This document shows, in pieces, positions 1-6,192 of a stretch of DNA of 9,447 bases. The DNA is taken from assembly GCA_902475455.1 (NCBI GenBank), contig CABRZO010000091.1, positions 1-9,447 on the forward strand, in the 5' to 3' direction. This stretch comes from an uncultured Eubacteriales bacterium. GTDB lineage: Bacteria; Bacillota; Clostridia; Oscillospirales; Oscillospiraceae. Under the pieces are notes generated by a model. That model had not been told where the DNA came from, did not search any database, and was given only the letters and a program-made list of their open reading frames with translations. Each line of letters starts with the position of its first letter. Position 1 is the first letter of the stretch. The position numbers and the translations under genes are program-made.

Positions 1-1123
1 CCACATAGATGAGCCCCACCGGGTTGCCCCGGTCGTCCGGGTCCGGACCCGCCACGCCGGTGACGCTGAGGCCCAGATCCGCCCCCAGCTTCTCCCTTGC
101 CCCCTGGGCCAGGGCGGCGCAAACCTCCCGGGACACGGCCCCGTATTCCTCCAGCATCTCCTGGGGCACCCCCAGGGCGCTGTGTTTCACCTCGTTGGTG
201 TAGCACACCACACCGCCCTGGAACACTGCAGAAATCCCCGGCAGGTCGGTGAGCCGGGCGGCGATCATGCCCCCGGTGCAGCTCTCGGCGGTGGCCAAAG
301 TGACTTTGTGCTCCAGCAGCAGATTGCCGGCAGCCTGGGCCAGGTCCTTCACGTCGGCCCCGTAAATGAGGTCCCCAAAAATCTCCCGGAGTTTTTGCTC
401 CACCGGGGCGATCAACGCCCAGCACTCCTCCTGAGTGTCAGCCTTGGCGGTGATCCGCAGCTCGGTGGAGCCCTCCTTGGCGTAGGGAGCCAGAGTGGGG
501 TTCTCCATGTGGAGCATCTGCTCCCGGAGCTTGGCCTCCATGGCGGACTCCCCGATACCGAAGAGGCACAGGGTCCGGGACAGAATCTCCCCCTGGCTGT
601 CCCCCCGGAGGTAGGGCACCACCCGATATTTCAGCATGGCGTGGCACTCCCGGGGCGGACCCGGCAGCATGATGACGGTGGTGCCCTCCTGCTCCCAGGC
701 GCAGCCCGGGGCGGTGCCCCAGTCGTTGTCCAGCACCCGGCAGCCCTCAGGCAGCATAGCCTGCTGTAAATTGTTCTCGGTCATCTCCCGCTCCGGGTAG
801 GCCTTGGCAAAATAGGCCTGAATCCGCCGGGCCGAGGGCTCATGGAACAGCAGCTGACGCCCGAAGCACTCCGCCAGCACATTCTTGGTCAGGTCGTCAC
901 AGGTGGGCCCAAGGCCCCCGGTGGTGATAATCAGGTCCGCCCGGCTCCGGGCGATCTCCACGGCGGAGCGGAGCCGCTGGGGATTATCCCCCACCACCGT
1001 GTGGTAGTAGACGTTGATGCCCAGGGCGGCCAGTTCCTTGGAGATCTCCTGGGCGTCGGTGTTGGCGATGCTGCCCAGCAGCAGCTCGGTGCCCACGGCG
1101 ATAAGTTCAGCAGTATGCGGCAT
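1..1123 (-). CDS. cinA: CinA-family protein (competence/damage-inducible protein A; NMN amidohydrolase type), C-terminus cut off by window
   Basis: The 374 residues visible read cleanly from ATG at 1123 to the window edge; the family is usually about 410-420 residues, so roughly 40 C-terminal residues are outside. Residues 1-170 form the molybdopterin-binding-like (COG1058) domain, with the glycine-rich TTGGLGPTCDDLTK at 67-80 and LPGPPREC at 153-160; in characterised CinA proteins this domain has ADP-ribose pyrophosphatase activity. From about 260 onward is the CinA-C/PncC domain, which in characterised members deamidates nicotinamide mononucleotide to nicotinate mononucleotide. The AESCTGG motif (putative nucleophile Ser281), YTNEVK (Tyr308, Lys313) and SVTGVAGPD (353-361) are all present, so it looks catalytically intact. 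AGGAGGG sits 7 bases before the start. The gene follows the dipeptidase gene by 40 bases and is probably last or near last in its operon. Despite its name, a role in competence is not implied; pyridine nucleotide recycling is the better supported function. Confidence 0.95.
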   Translation of the reverse strand, partial: MPHTAELIAVGTELLLGSIANTDAQEISKELAALGINVYYHTVVGDNPQRLRSAVEIARSRADLIITTGGLGPTCDDLTKNVLAECFGRQLLFHEPSARRIQAYFAKAYPEREMTENNLQQAMLPEGCRVLDNDWGTAPGCAWEQEGTTVIMLPGPPRECHAMLKYRVVPYLRGDSQGEILSRTLCLFGIGESAMEAKLREQMLHMENPTLAPYAKEGSTELRITAKADTQEECWALIAPVEQKLREIFGDLIYGADVKDLAQAAGNLLLEHKVTLATAESCTGGMIAARLTDLPGISAVFQGGVVCYTNEVKHSALGVPQEMLEEYGAVSREVCAALAQGAREKLGADLGLSVTGVAGPDPDDRGNPVGLIYV

Positions 1124-1163
1124 AGCGAAATCCCTCCTCAGGGAAGCAGAAATGCAATGGAAT

Positions 1164-2567
1164 TCAGGCGCAGAGCCGGGCGATGACGGCGGCGTAGATC
1201 TTGCCGCACATCAGCAGCTGGCTGAGCCGGGCCCGCTCGTTGGCCCCGTGGAGCCGGGAGTCAAACGCCACGTCTCCCGCTCCGAAGGCCACGCCGCCGG
1301 GGATCTCGTGGACGTAGGTGCCTCCGCCAATGGCCTCGCAATAGCCCTTCTTGCCGCTGTAATGCTCGTAGCAGTCCAGCAGGGTGCGGATAAAGTCGGA
1401 GTCGGCCTCCACCACATGGGCGTGGCCAAAGTCCCCGGTGCAGCTCCAGCCCAGGCTGTGGAACTTGTCCTCCACCACCTTGGCGCAGTTGGTCCGGGTG
1501 GCGCAGATGGGGGCCCGGACGTCGAACTGGCCGCTAAAACCGATGTCGGTGATCTTCAGCAGGGACAGGGTCAGGGTCAGGGCCCCGGAATCCTTGTCGG
1601 CCATGGCGATGCCCAGGGCCTCTCCCCGGTTATCCCCATAGGGGAAGAGCTGGTGCAGGGCTTTTGCGGTGGCAAAGGCCCCGTCCTCCTCCAGGGGCAG
1701 CTGGGCCACCGCCGTCAGCAGGGCGGTGATGGCGTTTTTGCCCTCGTCGGGGGTGGAGGCGTGGGCCTGGACCCCGATGGCCTCGAGGGTCACGCCGCCC
1801 TCCTGATCCCGGGCGGTCAGGGCCACGCCGGTTTCCTTCTGAACCTGTGCCAGCACCGGGGCCACCTCGGCGGCGGTGAGGCCGGAGACAAAGGCAGCGC
1901 CGTTGGCGGGGGCCACGTTGACCCGGATGCCCCCCTCCAGGGAGACCAGCCGTTTTCCGCTGCCCTCCGGCTTCTCCCAATGGGCGGAGAACTCCGGGCA
2001 GTAGTGGGTCTTTTCGATGTTGGTCACCGGGAAGTTGGAGTCCGGGGTGATGGAGTTGGGGGCGTAGGGGTGATGGGCGTAGTAGTGGGCGATGTCCCCG
2101 GAGCCGCTCTCCTCGTCGGTGCCCAGCACCAGCTTGGCATTCTTGGTCAGGGGCAGTCCCAGCTCCTTGACGCAGCGCAGGGCCATCAGGGCGGCCACCG
2201 CCGGGCCCTTGTCGTCGTCGGTGCCCCGGCCGTAGATCAGGTCTCCGTCCCGGACCAGGGTGAAGGGATCGGTGTCCCAATTGTCCCCGGCTCCCACCAC
2301 GTCCAGATGGGCCAGGATGTGGAGCTGGTCCTCATGCTCGTTCAAATCCACCAGGCCCACATAGCCCTCATCCTCGGAGGTCTTGAGGCCCCAGCTCTGG
2401 GCCAGCTTCAGGGCCGCCTCCAGGGCGGCGGCGGGGCCGGGGCCGAAAGGCTTGCCGGGCTGGGCGGGGCCGGTGGTGGAGTCAATGGCGATCAGCGGCG
2501 CCAGGGCCGCCACCAGCTCGTCTTCCCGGCCGGAAAACCACTCTTCAATGCGTTCATTCACTGTCAT
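1164..2567 (-). CDS. M20 family dipeptidase, PepV/Sapep type (di-metal dependent)
   Basis: A 467-residue cytoplasmic metallopeptidase expected to cleave dipeptides or short peptides from the N-terminus; length matches PepV/Sapep enzymes (about 465-470). Visible M20 signatures: AHLDVV (metal ligand His87, catalytic-site Asp89), GRGTDDDKGP (bridging ligand Asp119), GTDEESG (general base Glu152, ligand Glu153), TPDSNFP (ligand Asp176) and LHGANE (ligand His440). Between them, a lid/dimerisation-like insert contains VQAHASTPDEGKNA (His269), which contacts substrate in the family. The spacing of these ligands agrees closely with that in lactobacillar PepV. No signal peptide is seen. The start at 2567 was chosen over upstream in-frame ATGs at 2600 and 2585 because only it has a ribosome binding site (GGGAGG, 2577-2582) at proper distance. 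The start lies inside the end of the regulator gene (14-nt overlap), which indicates translational coupling. Substrate specificity cannot be read from sequence. Confidence 0.92.
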   Translation of the reverse strand: MTVNERIEEWFSGREDELVAALAPLIAIDSTTGPAQPGKPFGPGPAAALEAALKLAQSWGLKTSEDEGYVGLVDLNEHEDQLHILAHLDVVGAGDNWDTDPFTLVRDGDLIYGRGTDDDKGPAVAALMALRCVKELGLPLTKNAKLVLGTDEESGSGDIAHYYAHHPYAPNSITPDSNFPVTNIEKTHYCPEFSAHWEKPEGSGKRLVSLEGGIRVNVAPANGAAFVSGLTAAEVAPVLAQVQKETGVALTARDQEGGVTLEAIGVQAHASTPDEGKNAITALLTAVAQLPLEEDGAFATAKALHQLFPYGDNRGEALGIAMADKDSGALTLTLSLLKITDIGFSGQFDVRAPICATRTNCAKVVEDKFHSLGWSCTGDFGHAHVVEADSDFIRTLLDCYEHYSGKKGYCEAIGGGTYVHEIPGGVAFGAGDVAFDSRLHGANERARLSQLLMCGKIYAAVIARLCA

Positions 2568-3204
2568 CTTGCTGTTCCTCCCCATGCTGCGATGTTTCAT
2601 TCAGATATTTGTAGATGGTGTAGCGGGATACTCCCAGCCGCCGGGACACATAGGGCACGCTCTTCCGAAAAGAGAAGGCCGCCTTCTGGTCCAGCAGGGC
2701 CACCAGCTTGAGCCGGTCCGCCTTGGTGAGGGCGTTCACCGGCTTGCCCACCGAGGCCAGGCACTGGTCAAACAGGTCCGCCAGCCGGTCCTCTCCGCCC
2801 CGCCACATGGCGGACTGCAAATCCGACTCGGCGCTCATCAGATCCAATAAAATCCGGTTGGCGAAGGTCAGGGCGGTGAAGTCGAAGTTGATGCCCAGGG
2901 CCAGGTTGTAGTCCTCCCCGATCAGGTGGAAGGTGGAGGATTTGATCTGCTTGCCGCTGGGGGTGGTGGCGTAGAGGTTGACAAAGTCGGTCTTCAGGGC
3001 GTCGTCGTCCAGCTCCCGGCTGTTTCCCAGAATGTCCATGGTGGAGCCCACGCTCCGGCCGGAGACGTGGCCGTTATAAATGGACAAAATCGGGTGGCTG
3101 GGCAGCCCCATATCGTGGACCAGGGTCTCGCAGGAGGAGCCGAAGGTCTCGGCAATGCCCCGGGCGGTGCGGTCCAGAAATTCAAAGGCCTCTTCCCGTG
3201 TCAT
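2554..3204 (-). CDS. YheO/DauR-type transcriptional regulator (PAS-like domain + C-terminal HTH)
   Basis: A 216-residue DNA-binding protein. Residues 7-125 resemble the YheO-like PAS domain (PF08348), including TLVHDMG (28-33), PILSIYNGHVSGR (38-50) and LALGINFDFT (101-110). Residues 160-203 form the HTH typical of this family, with KAAFSFRKSVPYVSRRLGVS and RYTIYKYLNE. Family members include DauR, which controls D-arginine/D-amino acid catabolism in Pseudomonas; the ligand here is unknown. The tail is acidic and glutamine-rich. The gene ends inside the dipeptidase start (ATGACAGTGAATGA carries both start and stop), so both are made from one message; control of amino-acid or peptide use is the natural inference. 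The ribosome binding site is a modest AAGGGGGAT, 7 bases before the ATG. A promoter (TTGACA / TAAGAT with TG extension) lies at 3250-3277. Confidence 0.9.
   Translation of the reverse strand: MTREEAFEFLDRTARGIAETFGSSCETLVHDMGLPSHPILSIYNGHVSGRSVGSTMDILGNSRELDDDALKTDFVNLYATTPSGKQIKSSTFHLIGEDYNLALGINFDFTALTFANRILLDLMSAESDLQSAMWRGGEDRLADLFDQCLASVGKPVNALTKADRLKLVALLDQKAAFSFRKSVPYVSRRLGVSRYTIYKYLNETSQHGEEQQDDSE
2577..2582 (-). promoter_or_regulatory. Ribosome binding site deciding the dipeptidase start
   Basis: On the minus strand this reads GGGAGG and lies 9 bases before the ATG at 2567, inside the last codons of the regulator gene. The two alternative upstream ATGs have no purine-rich site at a workable distance, so the 2567 start is preferred. 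Confidence 0.75.
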
Positions 3205-3249
3205 ATTCAGTATCCCCCTTTTTCTACCAAGGTAACAAGATCCACCTGC

Positions 3250-3277
3250 ATCTTATCAAACTGCAACGAAATGTCAA
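3250..3277 (-). promoter_or_regulatory. Sigma-70/SigA-type promoter of the regulator-dipeptidase-cinA operon
   Basis: Minus strand: perfect -35 TTGACA at 3272-3277, 16-base spacer, -10 TAAGAT at 3250-3255 preceded by TGA, giving an extended -10. Transcription would start near 3243, about 40 bases before the regulator ATG. Nothing comparable is visible before the dipeptidase gene or cinA, which supports a three-gene operon. Confidence 0.7.
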
Positions 3278-3296
3278 GTCTTTCCCGGTGAACATT

Positions 3297-3331
3297 GAAC
3301 GGCCGGAACAGCAGGGCTGTTCCGGCCGTTC
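3297..3331 (-). terminator. Terminator-like hairpin downstream of the KPVIYLYP lipoprotein gene
   Basis: A perfect 16-bp inverted repeat (GAACGGCCGGAACAGC, 3297-3312, with its complement at 3316-3331) and a 3-base loop, starting 17 bases after the lipoprotein stop codon. It is GC-rich and positioned as a terminator, but the bases following it on the minus strand (AATGTTCACC) are not a U-tract, so it may terminate poorly alone or act mainly to protect the mRNA 3' end. It lies just upstream of the next operon's promoter. Confidence 0.55.
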
Positions 3332-3348
3332 TGGGGATCTGCTTTCAT

Positions 3349-3996
3349 TTAATGCAATTCCGTGCCGCCCCACTCCACCAGGGTAAATCCCGTGCGCTCC
3401 GGGGCGGGCTCCAGAACCTGTTCCTCCACCTCCACCGATTCCTCCAGGGGCTTCCAGACCATGAACACCCGGATCACCGTATCCGGCTGGGGGTCCACCT
3501 CCAGCACCGCCGCGTCGGTGTAGGCCCGGGTCTGGAAAGTGATCAGGTTATAGGGGTTTCCCTCCATCCGGGGCAGCCAATAGATGATGAACTCGTCGGC
3601 CTCCCGCTGATTGAGCCCCAGCCGCTCCAGGGTGTGCTCCAAAAATACCGCCGTGTCCGCCCCGGGCACCACAAAGCCGCTGGACAGGTCGTACTCCGCC
3701 CGGGAGGTGCCCTCCCAGAACAGGCAGTAGTATGCACGGCCGGTCTCCGGGTCCGTCAGGGTGCCGTCGGGCCGGGCCACCACCTGCCAGCCGTCTCCAT
3801 AGTCCGGATAGGAGGCGGTGAGGGCCCCGTCCAGTTCCAGGTTCACCCTCACCTCCGTCTCCTGTTGGGGGTAGAGGTAGATCACCGGCTTGGCGGCCAG
3901 CTGCTCCTCCGGCTGCTGACAGCCCGCCGCCAGCAGCAACACCGCCGCCCCCAACAGCAGACCCAACAGCCGCATCAGACTTCTCTTTCCTTTCAT
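3349..3996 (-). CDS. Lipoprotein with KPVIYLYP motif, unknown function
   Basis: A 215-residue predicted membrane-anchored lipoprotein. A basic n-region (MKGKRSLMR) and a leucine-rich stretch lead to the lipobox LAAGC, with lipidated Cys26. The mature part starts with a short linker, then KPVIYLYP (36-43), a beta-rich segment with ASYPDYGDGW (61-70), YYCLFWEG (89-96), FIIYWLP (136-142), and a late PDTVIRVFMVWKPLEE segment (171-186), ending in VEWGGTELH. The KPVIYLYP-type opening and the aromatic pattern recur in uncharacterised Gram-positive proteins in my recollection, but I know no assigned function and find no catalytic motif. AGGAGG lies 7 bases before the ATG at 3996. The gene is transcribed away from niaR; I could not identify a convincing promoter in the 136-base gap on this strand. 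Confidence 0.85.
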   Translation of the reverse strand: MKGKRSLMRLLGLLLGAAVLLLAAGCQQPEEQLAAKPVIYLYPQQETEVRVNLELDGALTASYPDYGDGWQVVARPDGTLTDPETGRAYYCLFWEGTSRAEYDLSSGFVVPGADTAVFLEHTLERLGLNQREADEFIIYWLPRMEGNPYNLITFQTRAYTDAAVLEVDPQPDTVIRVFMVWKPLEESVEVEEQVLEPAPERTGFTLVEWGGTELH

Positions 3997-4070
3997 GGCA
4001 ATCCCTCCTTTTTCCCCTTAGACGGAAGCGGAGGAAAAAAGTTCCCGGAAGTTTGCCCCGCAGGACTCCC

Positions 4071-4099
4071 TTGCCATCTGTCTTGACATGTGCTATACT
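4071..4099 (+). promoter_or_regulatory. niaR promoter with possible operator in the spacer
   Basis: Plus strand: -35 TTGCCA at 4071-4076, 17-base spacer, -10 TATACT at 4094-4099 with TG at 4091-4092 (extended -10). Expected start near 4106, giving a leader of about 27 bases. The spacer holds a 6-base palindrome ACATGT (4086-4091) within TTGACATGTGC, in a position where a bound repressor would block RNA polymerase. That it is a NiaR operator is inference. The TTGACA at 4083-4088 is too close to the -10 to be the -35 element. Confidence 0.7.
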
Positions 4100-4132
4100 G
4101 GTCGGACACAGAAACATGACGAGGTGAGCGGG

Positions 4133-4654
4133 ATGAACGCCAAAGAGCGAAGAGAGGCCATTCTGGCCCGGCTGAAGGGGGCGGAGGGGCCGGTGAGCGC
4201 CACCGCCCTGGCCCGGGAACACGGGGTCAGCCGCCAGATCGTGGTGGGGGACGTGGCCCTGCTGCGGGCCGGAGGCGAACCCATCTCCGCCACCCCCCGG
4301 GGCTATGTGCTGGACCGGGAGCAGGAGGGGCTGCTGCACACGGTGGCGGTACGGCACCCGGACCGGGACATGGAACGGGAACTGCTGATCTGCGTGGACA
4401 ACGGCTGTGCAGTGCTGGACGTGGTGGTGGAGCACCCGGTCTACGGCCAGCTGGTGGGCCAGCTCCAGGTGGCCTCCCGCTACGACGTGGAGCAGTTTCT
4501 GAACCGGGTCCGCTCCGGCAGCGCCCGGCCCCTGTCGGAGCTCACCGACGGTATCCACCTCCACCGGCTCCGGTGCCCCAGTGAGGAGGCCTACCGGCGG
4601 GTGTGCCGCCAGCTGGATGAGGCGGGGTTCCTGCTGAAGGACGAATATGAATAA
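4133..4654 (+). CDS. niaR: NiaR, nicotinate-responsive transcriptional repressor of NAD metabolism (HTH + 3H domain)
   Basis: A 173-residue repressor, the usual length for NiaR/YrxA (about 170-180). Residues 4-60 are an HTH_11-type winged helix (REAILARLKG, ALAREHGVSRQIVVGDVALL). Residues 68-170 are the 3H domain (PF02829), named for its conserved histidines, with candidate metal-ligand residues His75, Glu83 and the His142-Leu-His144 pair, plus His69 and the VEHPVYG motif (His101). In Bacillus and Thermotoga, such proteins repress niacin uptake and de novo NAD genes when nicotinate is bound. The start at 4133 is preferred over the in-frame ATG at 4088 because that one lies inside the promoter, and because GAGGTG sits 6 bases before 4133. 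The gene is monocistronic, ending in a bidirectional terminator; its usual targets (nadABC, niaP, pncB) are not in the window. Autoregulation is possible from the promoter palindrome. Confidence 0.9.
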   Translation: MNAKERREAILARLKGAEGPVSATALAREHGVSRQIVVGDVALLRAGGEPISATPRGYVLDREQEGLLHTVAVRHPDRDMERELLICVDNGCAVLDVVVEHPVYGQLVGQLQVASRYDVEQFLNRVRSGSARPLSELTDGIHLHRLRCPSEEAYRRVCRQLDEAGFLLKDEYE

Positions 4655-4655
4655 A

Positions 4656-4693
4656 AACCGGGGGCGCCTTCTGAACAGAAGGCGCCCCCGGTT
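4656..4693. terminator. Bidirectional intrinsic terminator between niaR and the HAD phosphatase gene
   Basis: A perfect 18-bp inverted repeat (AACCGGGGGCGCCTTCTG and its complement) with only AA at the centre; the practical loop is about 4 bases. It begins 1 base after the niaR stop codon and ends 9 bases before the HAD stop codon. A run of A on the left (4653-4657) gives a U-tract for minus-strand transcripts, and TTGCTTT on the right serves the plus strand. Confidence 0.9.
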
Positions 4694-4702
4694 GCTTTCG
4701 CC

Positions 4703-5518
4703 TCACCGGTTCTGATACCGGCGGGTCAAATATTCAATGACGTTTTCCACACAGCCGTGGTCCGCGTCCCGGACGATCTCCAGCTTTTCCCCCCGGCTTG
4801 CGGCCACGCTGCCCTCCGGGGCGAAGCCGATCCGGGCAGCCCGCAGCATGGGCAGGTCGTTGTCGTTGTCCCCCACGCAGTAGACATGCTCCGGGGAGAT
4901 ACCCAGATACTTTGCCGCCTCCAGCACCCCAGCGCCCTTGTGGACGTTTTTCCCGGTGAGCTCCAGTAAATTCACGCTGGAGAAAATGCACTCGTAGAAG
5001 TCTCCCCAGCGGCTCAGAATCAACTTCTGAATCTCCGCCAAGTCCTGCCGCTCCCCCTCCAGCAGTACCTTGAGCCAGGGAGTGGGCATCTGCTCCGGGG
5101 GGCACTCGATGTAGGAGCTCTCCACCAGCTTCATGTGCTCCCGGGTGTGCTCATTGGGCTGGAAGCAGTAGATCTCCTCCCCGTAGTAGGTCTCGAAGGC
5201 CACATGGGGGTAGCGCTCCCCCACCTCCGCCATATCCCCGGAGGCCCGCAGGGGCAGGTTGTGGGTGAAAATGGTGTTGCCGGTATCCATCTGGCAGAAG
5301 GTAGCCCCGTTGGACAGCAGGGTGGGATAGTCCAGGGGCAGCTCCCGGGCCTGGCGGTAGAAGGCGGCATAGCTTCTGCCGGTGGTCAGCACAAAGGCGC
5401 CCCCCTGGTCCTGAAAGTACCGGATGGCCTCCTTGTCCCGATCCAGCACTTTCAGAGTGTTCCCCCGGAGGGTGCCGTCATAGTCGGAGGCCAGCAGTAC
5501 CCCGTCAAAGATGCCCAT
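4703..5518 (-). CDS. Cof-type HAD-superfamily (IIB) phosphatase
   Basis: A 271-residue cytoplasmic hydrolase, the typical length for Cof-type phosphatases. All four HAD motifs are visible: motif I DYDGTL (nucleophile Asp12, acid/base Asp14), motif II LTTGR (Thr45/46), motif III Lys194 in KNVHKGAGV, and motif IV GDNDNDLPML (Asp217, Asp221). Between motifs II and III is a cap of about 100 residues of the C2B type. Such enzymes dephosphorylate sugar phosphates, nucleotides or cofactor precursors (E. coli Cof acts on HMP-PP of the thiamine pathway); the substrate here is not predictable. The start at 5518 is chosen because AAAGGGG (5527-5533) is 8 bases before it but only 2 before the alternative ATG at 5524. 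It lies downstream of thiT on the same strand, separated by a terminator with its own promoter-like sequence overlapping. Confidence 0.9.
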   Translation of the reverse strand: MGIFDGVLLASDYDGTLRGNTLKVLDRDKEAIRYFQDQGGAFVLTTGRSYAAFYRQARELPLDYPTLLSNGATFCQMDTGNTIFTHNLPLRASGDMAEVGERYPHVAFETYYGEEIYCFQPNEHTREHMKLVESSYIECPPEQMPTPWLKVLLEGERQDLAEIQKLILSRWGDFYECIFSSVNLLELTGKNVHKGAGVLEAAKYLGISPEHVYCVGDNDNDLPMLRAARIGFAPEGSVAASRGEKLEIVRDADHGCVENVIEYLTRRYQNR

Positions 5519-5526
5519 CTCCATAA

Positions 5527-5533
5527 CCCCTTT
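5527..5533 (-). promoter_or_regulatory. Ribosome binding site deciding the HAD gene start
   Basis: Minus strand AAAGGGG, 8 bases before ATG at 5518. The spacing excludes the in-frame ATG at 5524, and the further upstream ATG at 5599 would start inside the promoter/terminator region. Confidence 0.6.
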
Positions 5534-5538
5534 CTCGC

Positions 5539-5576
5539 AAAAAAATCCAGGGCAAAGCGTCGAAGCGCTTTGCCCT
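5539..5576 (-). terminator. Intrinsic terminator of thiT
   Basis: An 11-bp perfect stem (AGGGCAAAGCG at 5549-5559, complement at 5566-5576) with a 6-base loop, followed on the minus strand by GGA and seven T (5539-5545). It starts 36 bases after the thiT stop codon and ends about 20 bases before the HAD start, so thiT transcripts should mostly stop here. Confidence 0.85.
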
Positions 5577-5579
5577 TTG

Positions 5580-5588
5580 ATTATAACA
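5580..5588 (-). promoter_or_regulatory. Extended -10 promoter candidate for the HAD gene
   Basis: Minus strand TGTTATAAT is a perfect extended -10 element. The -35 is weak (CTGGCC at 17-base spacing, 3 of 6 matches). Initiation would fall near 5573, inside the first arm of the thiT terminator hairpin, so the promoter and terminator overlap physically. Confidence 0.5.
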
Positions 5589-5612
5589 CAGTTTGCCAAA
5601 AAGGCCAGACCC

Positions 5613-6173
5613 TCAGGCCACGGCCCCCAGGTCGGCGCCGGTGATGTACTTCTGCAGGGGCTTGTAGAGCACCGCGAAGATCACCAGGCAGAGCACCATG
5701 TCGATGGCCACATAGCTGCCGTTGTAGGCGGCGGAGTACAGGTAGGGGTTGGTCCACATGCTGTTGAACAGCTCCACCGGCTCATAGATCTTATAGATGG
5801 TGACGCCGCTGATGAAGTGGATGACAAAACGGCAGATGCTGCCCACCACGGTGCCGATGAAAATGCCGCCCTTCATCTTCCAGAAGAAACCGGCCACACC
5901 CAGAACGGCGAAGGCCAGCAGGTAGTCCAGCAACATGGACCAGGGGCCCCAGGCGTAGGCGCCGTCAAAGATCAGCTGCAGCAGGCCGTAGGCAAAGGAG
6001 GCCAGGAAGCCGTCCTTCCAGCCCCAGCGGATGCAGTACAGGAAGATGGGCAGCATGCCGATGCACACGCTGCCGCCCTGGGGCAGCTCGAAGAATTTCA
6101 CATAGCTCAGGGCGGTGGCCAGCGCCACCAGAATGGCGCCCTCGCAGAGGGCTCTCGTCTTTGTGCGTTTCAT
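5613..6173 (-). CDS. thiT: ThiT, thiamine-binding S-component of an ECF transporter
   Basis: A 186-residue integral membrane protein with about six hydrophobic helices, the size of characterised ThiT/YuaJ proteins (180-195). It binds thiamine and works with a shared ECF module (EcfT, EcfA, EcfA'), not encoded here. The first helix holds AILVALATALS with small-residue AxxxA spacing (Ala13/Ala17/Ala21), the type of surface used to contact EcfT. Loop 1 carries PQGGSV (31-36); LLDY (Asp83, Tyr84), RFVIHFISG (His119) and AAYNGSY (Asn151) fall where ThiT thiamine-site residues are expected, with Asp instead of the Glu known in Lactococcus. The start at 6173 is chosen because AAGGAG (6184-6189) lies 10 bases before it, whereas the upstream in-frame ATG at 6251 lies within the leader before the terminator. 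The TPP riboswitch and leader terminator upstream give independent support for the thiamine assignment. Confidence 0.94.
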   Translation of the reverse strand: MKRTKTRALCEGAILVALATALSYVKFFELPQGGSVCIGMLPIFLYCIRWGWKDGFLASFAYGLLQLIFDGAYAWGPWSMLLDYLLAFAVLGVAGFFWKMKGGIFIGTVVGSICRFVIHFISGVTIYKIYEPVELFNSMWTNPYLYSAAYNGSYVAIDMVLCLVIFAVLYKPLQKYITGADLGAVA

Positions 6174-6192
6174 TTGTTTAACGCTCCTTGCT

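Noticed and set aside
1561..1600. Short tandem repeat of an AGGGTC-like unit
   Set aside because: It encodes the LTLTLSLL strand of the dipeptidase in frame; the repetition follows from alternating Leu/Thr codons and has only about three units.
1014..2711. A 565-codon open reading frame on the plus strand
   Set aside because: It is the antisense shadow of the dipeptidase gene and cinA start. Its product is low-complexity Gly/Gln/Val-rich with no recognisable domain, and GC-rich codon usage opposite a real gene produces such frames.
4083..4088. Perfect TTGACA as -35 of niaR
   Set aside because: Only 5 bases separate it from TATACT, and no -10 lies 16-18 bases downstream. TTGCCA at 4071-4076 fits with a 17-base spacer.
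3548..4564. A 338-codon minus-strand open reading frame
   Set aside because: It runs antisense through niaR and out of frame through the lipoprotein gene. Both of those have motifs, ribosome binding sites and sensible ends; this one has none.
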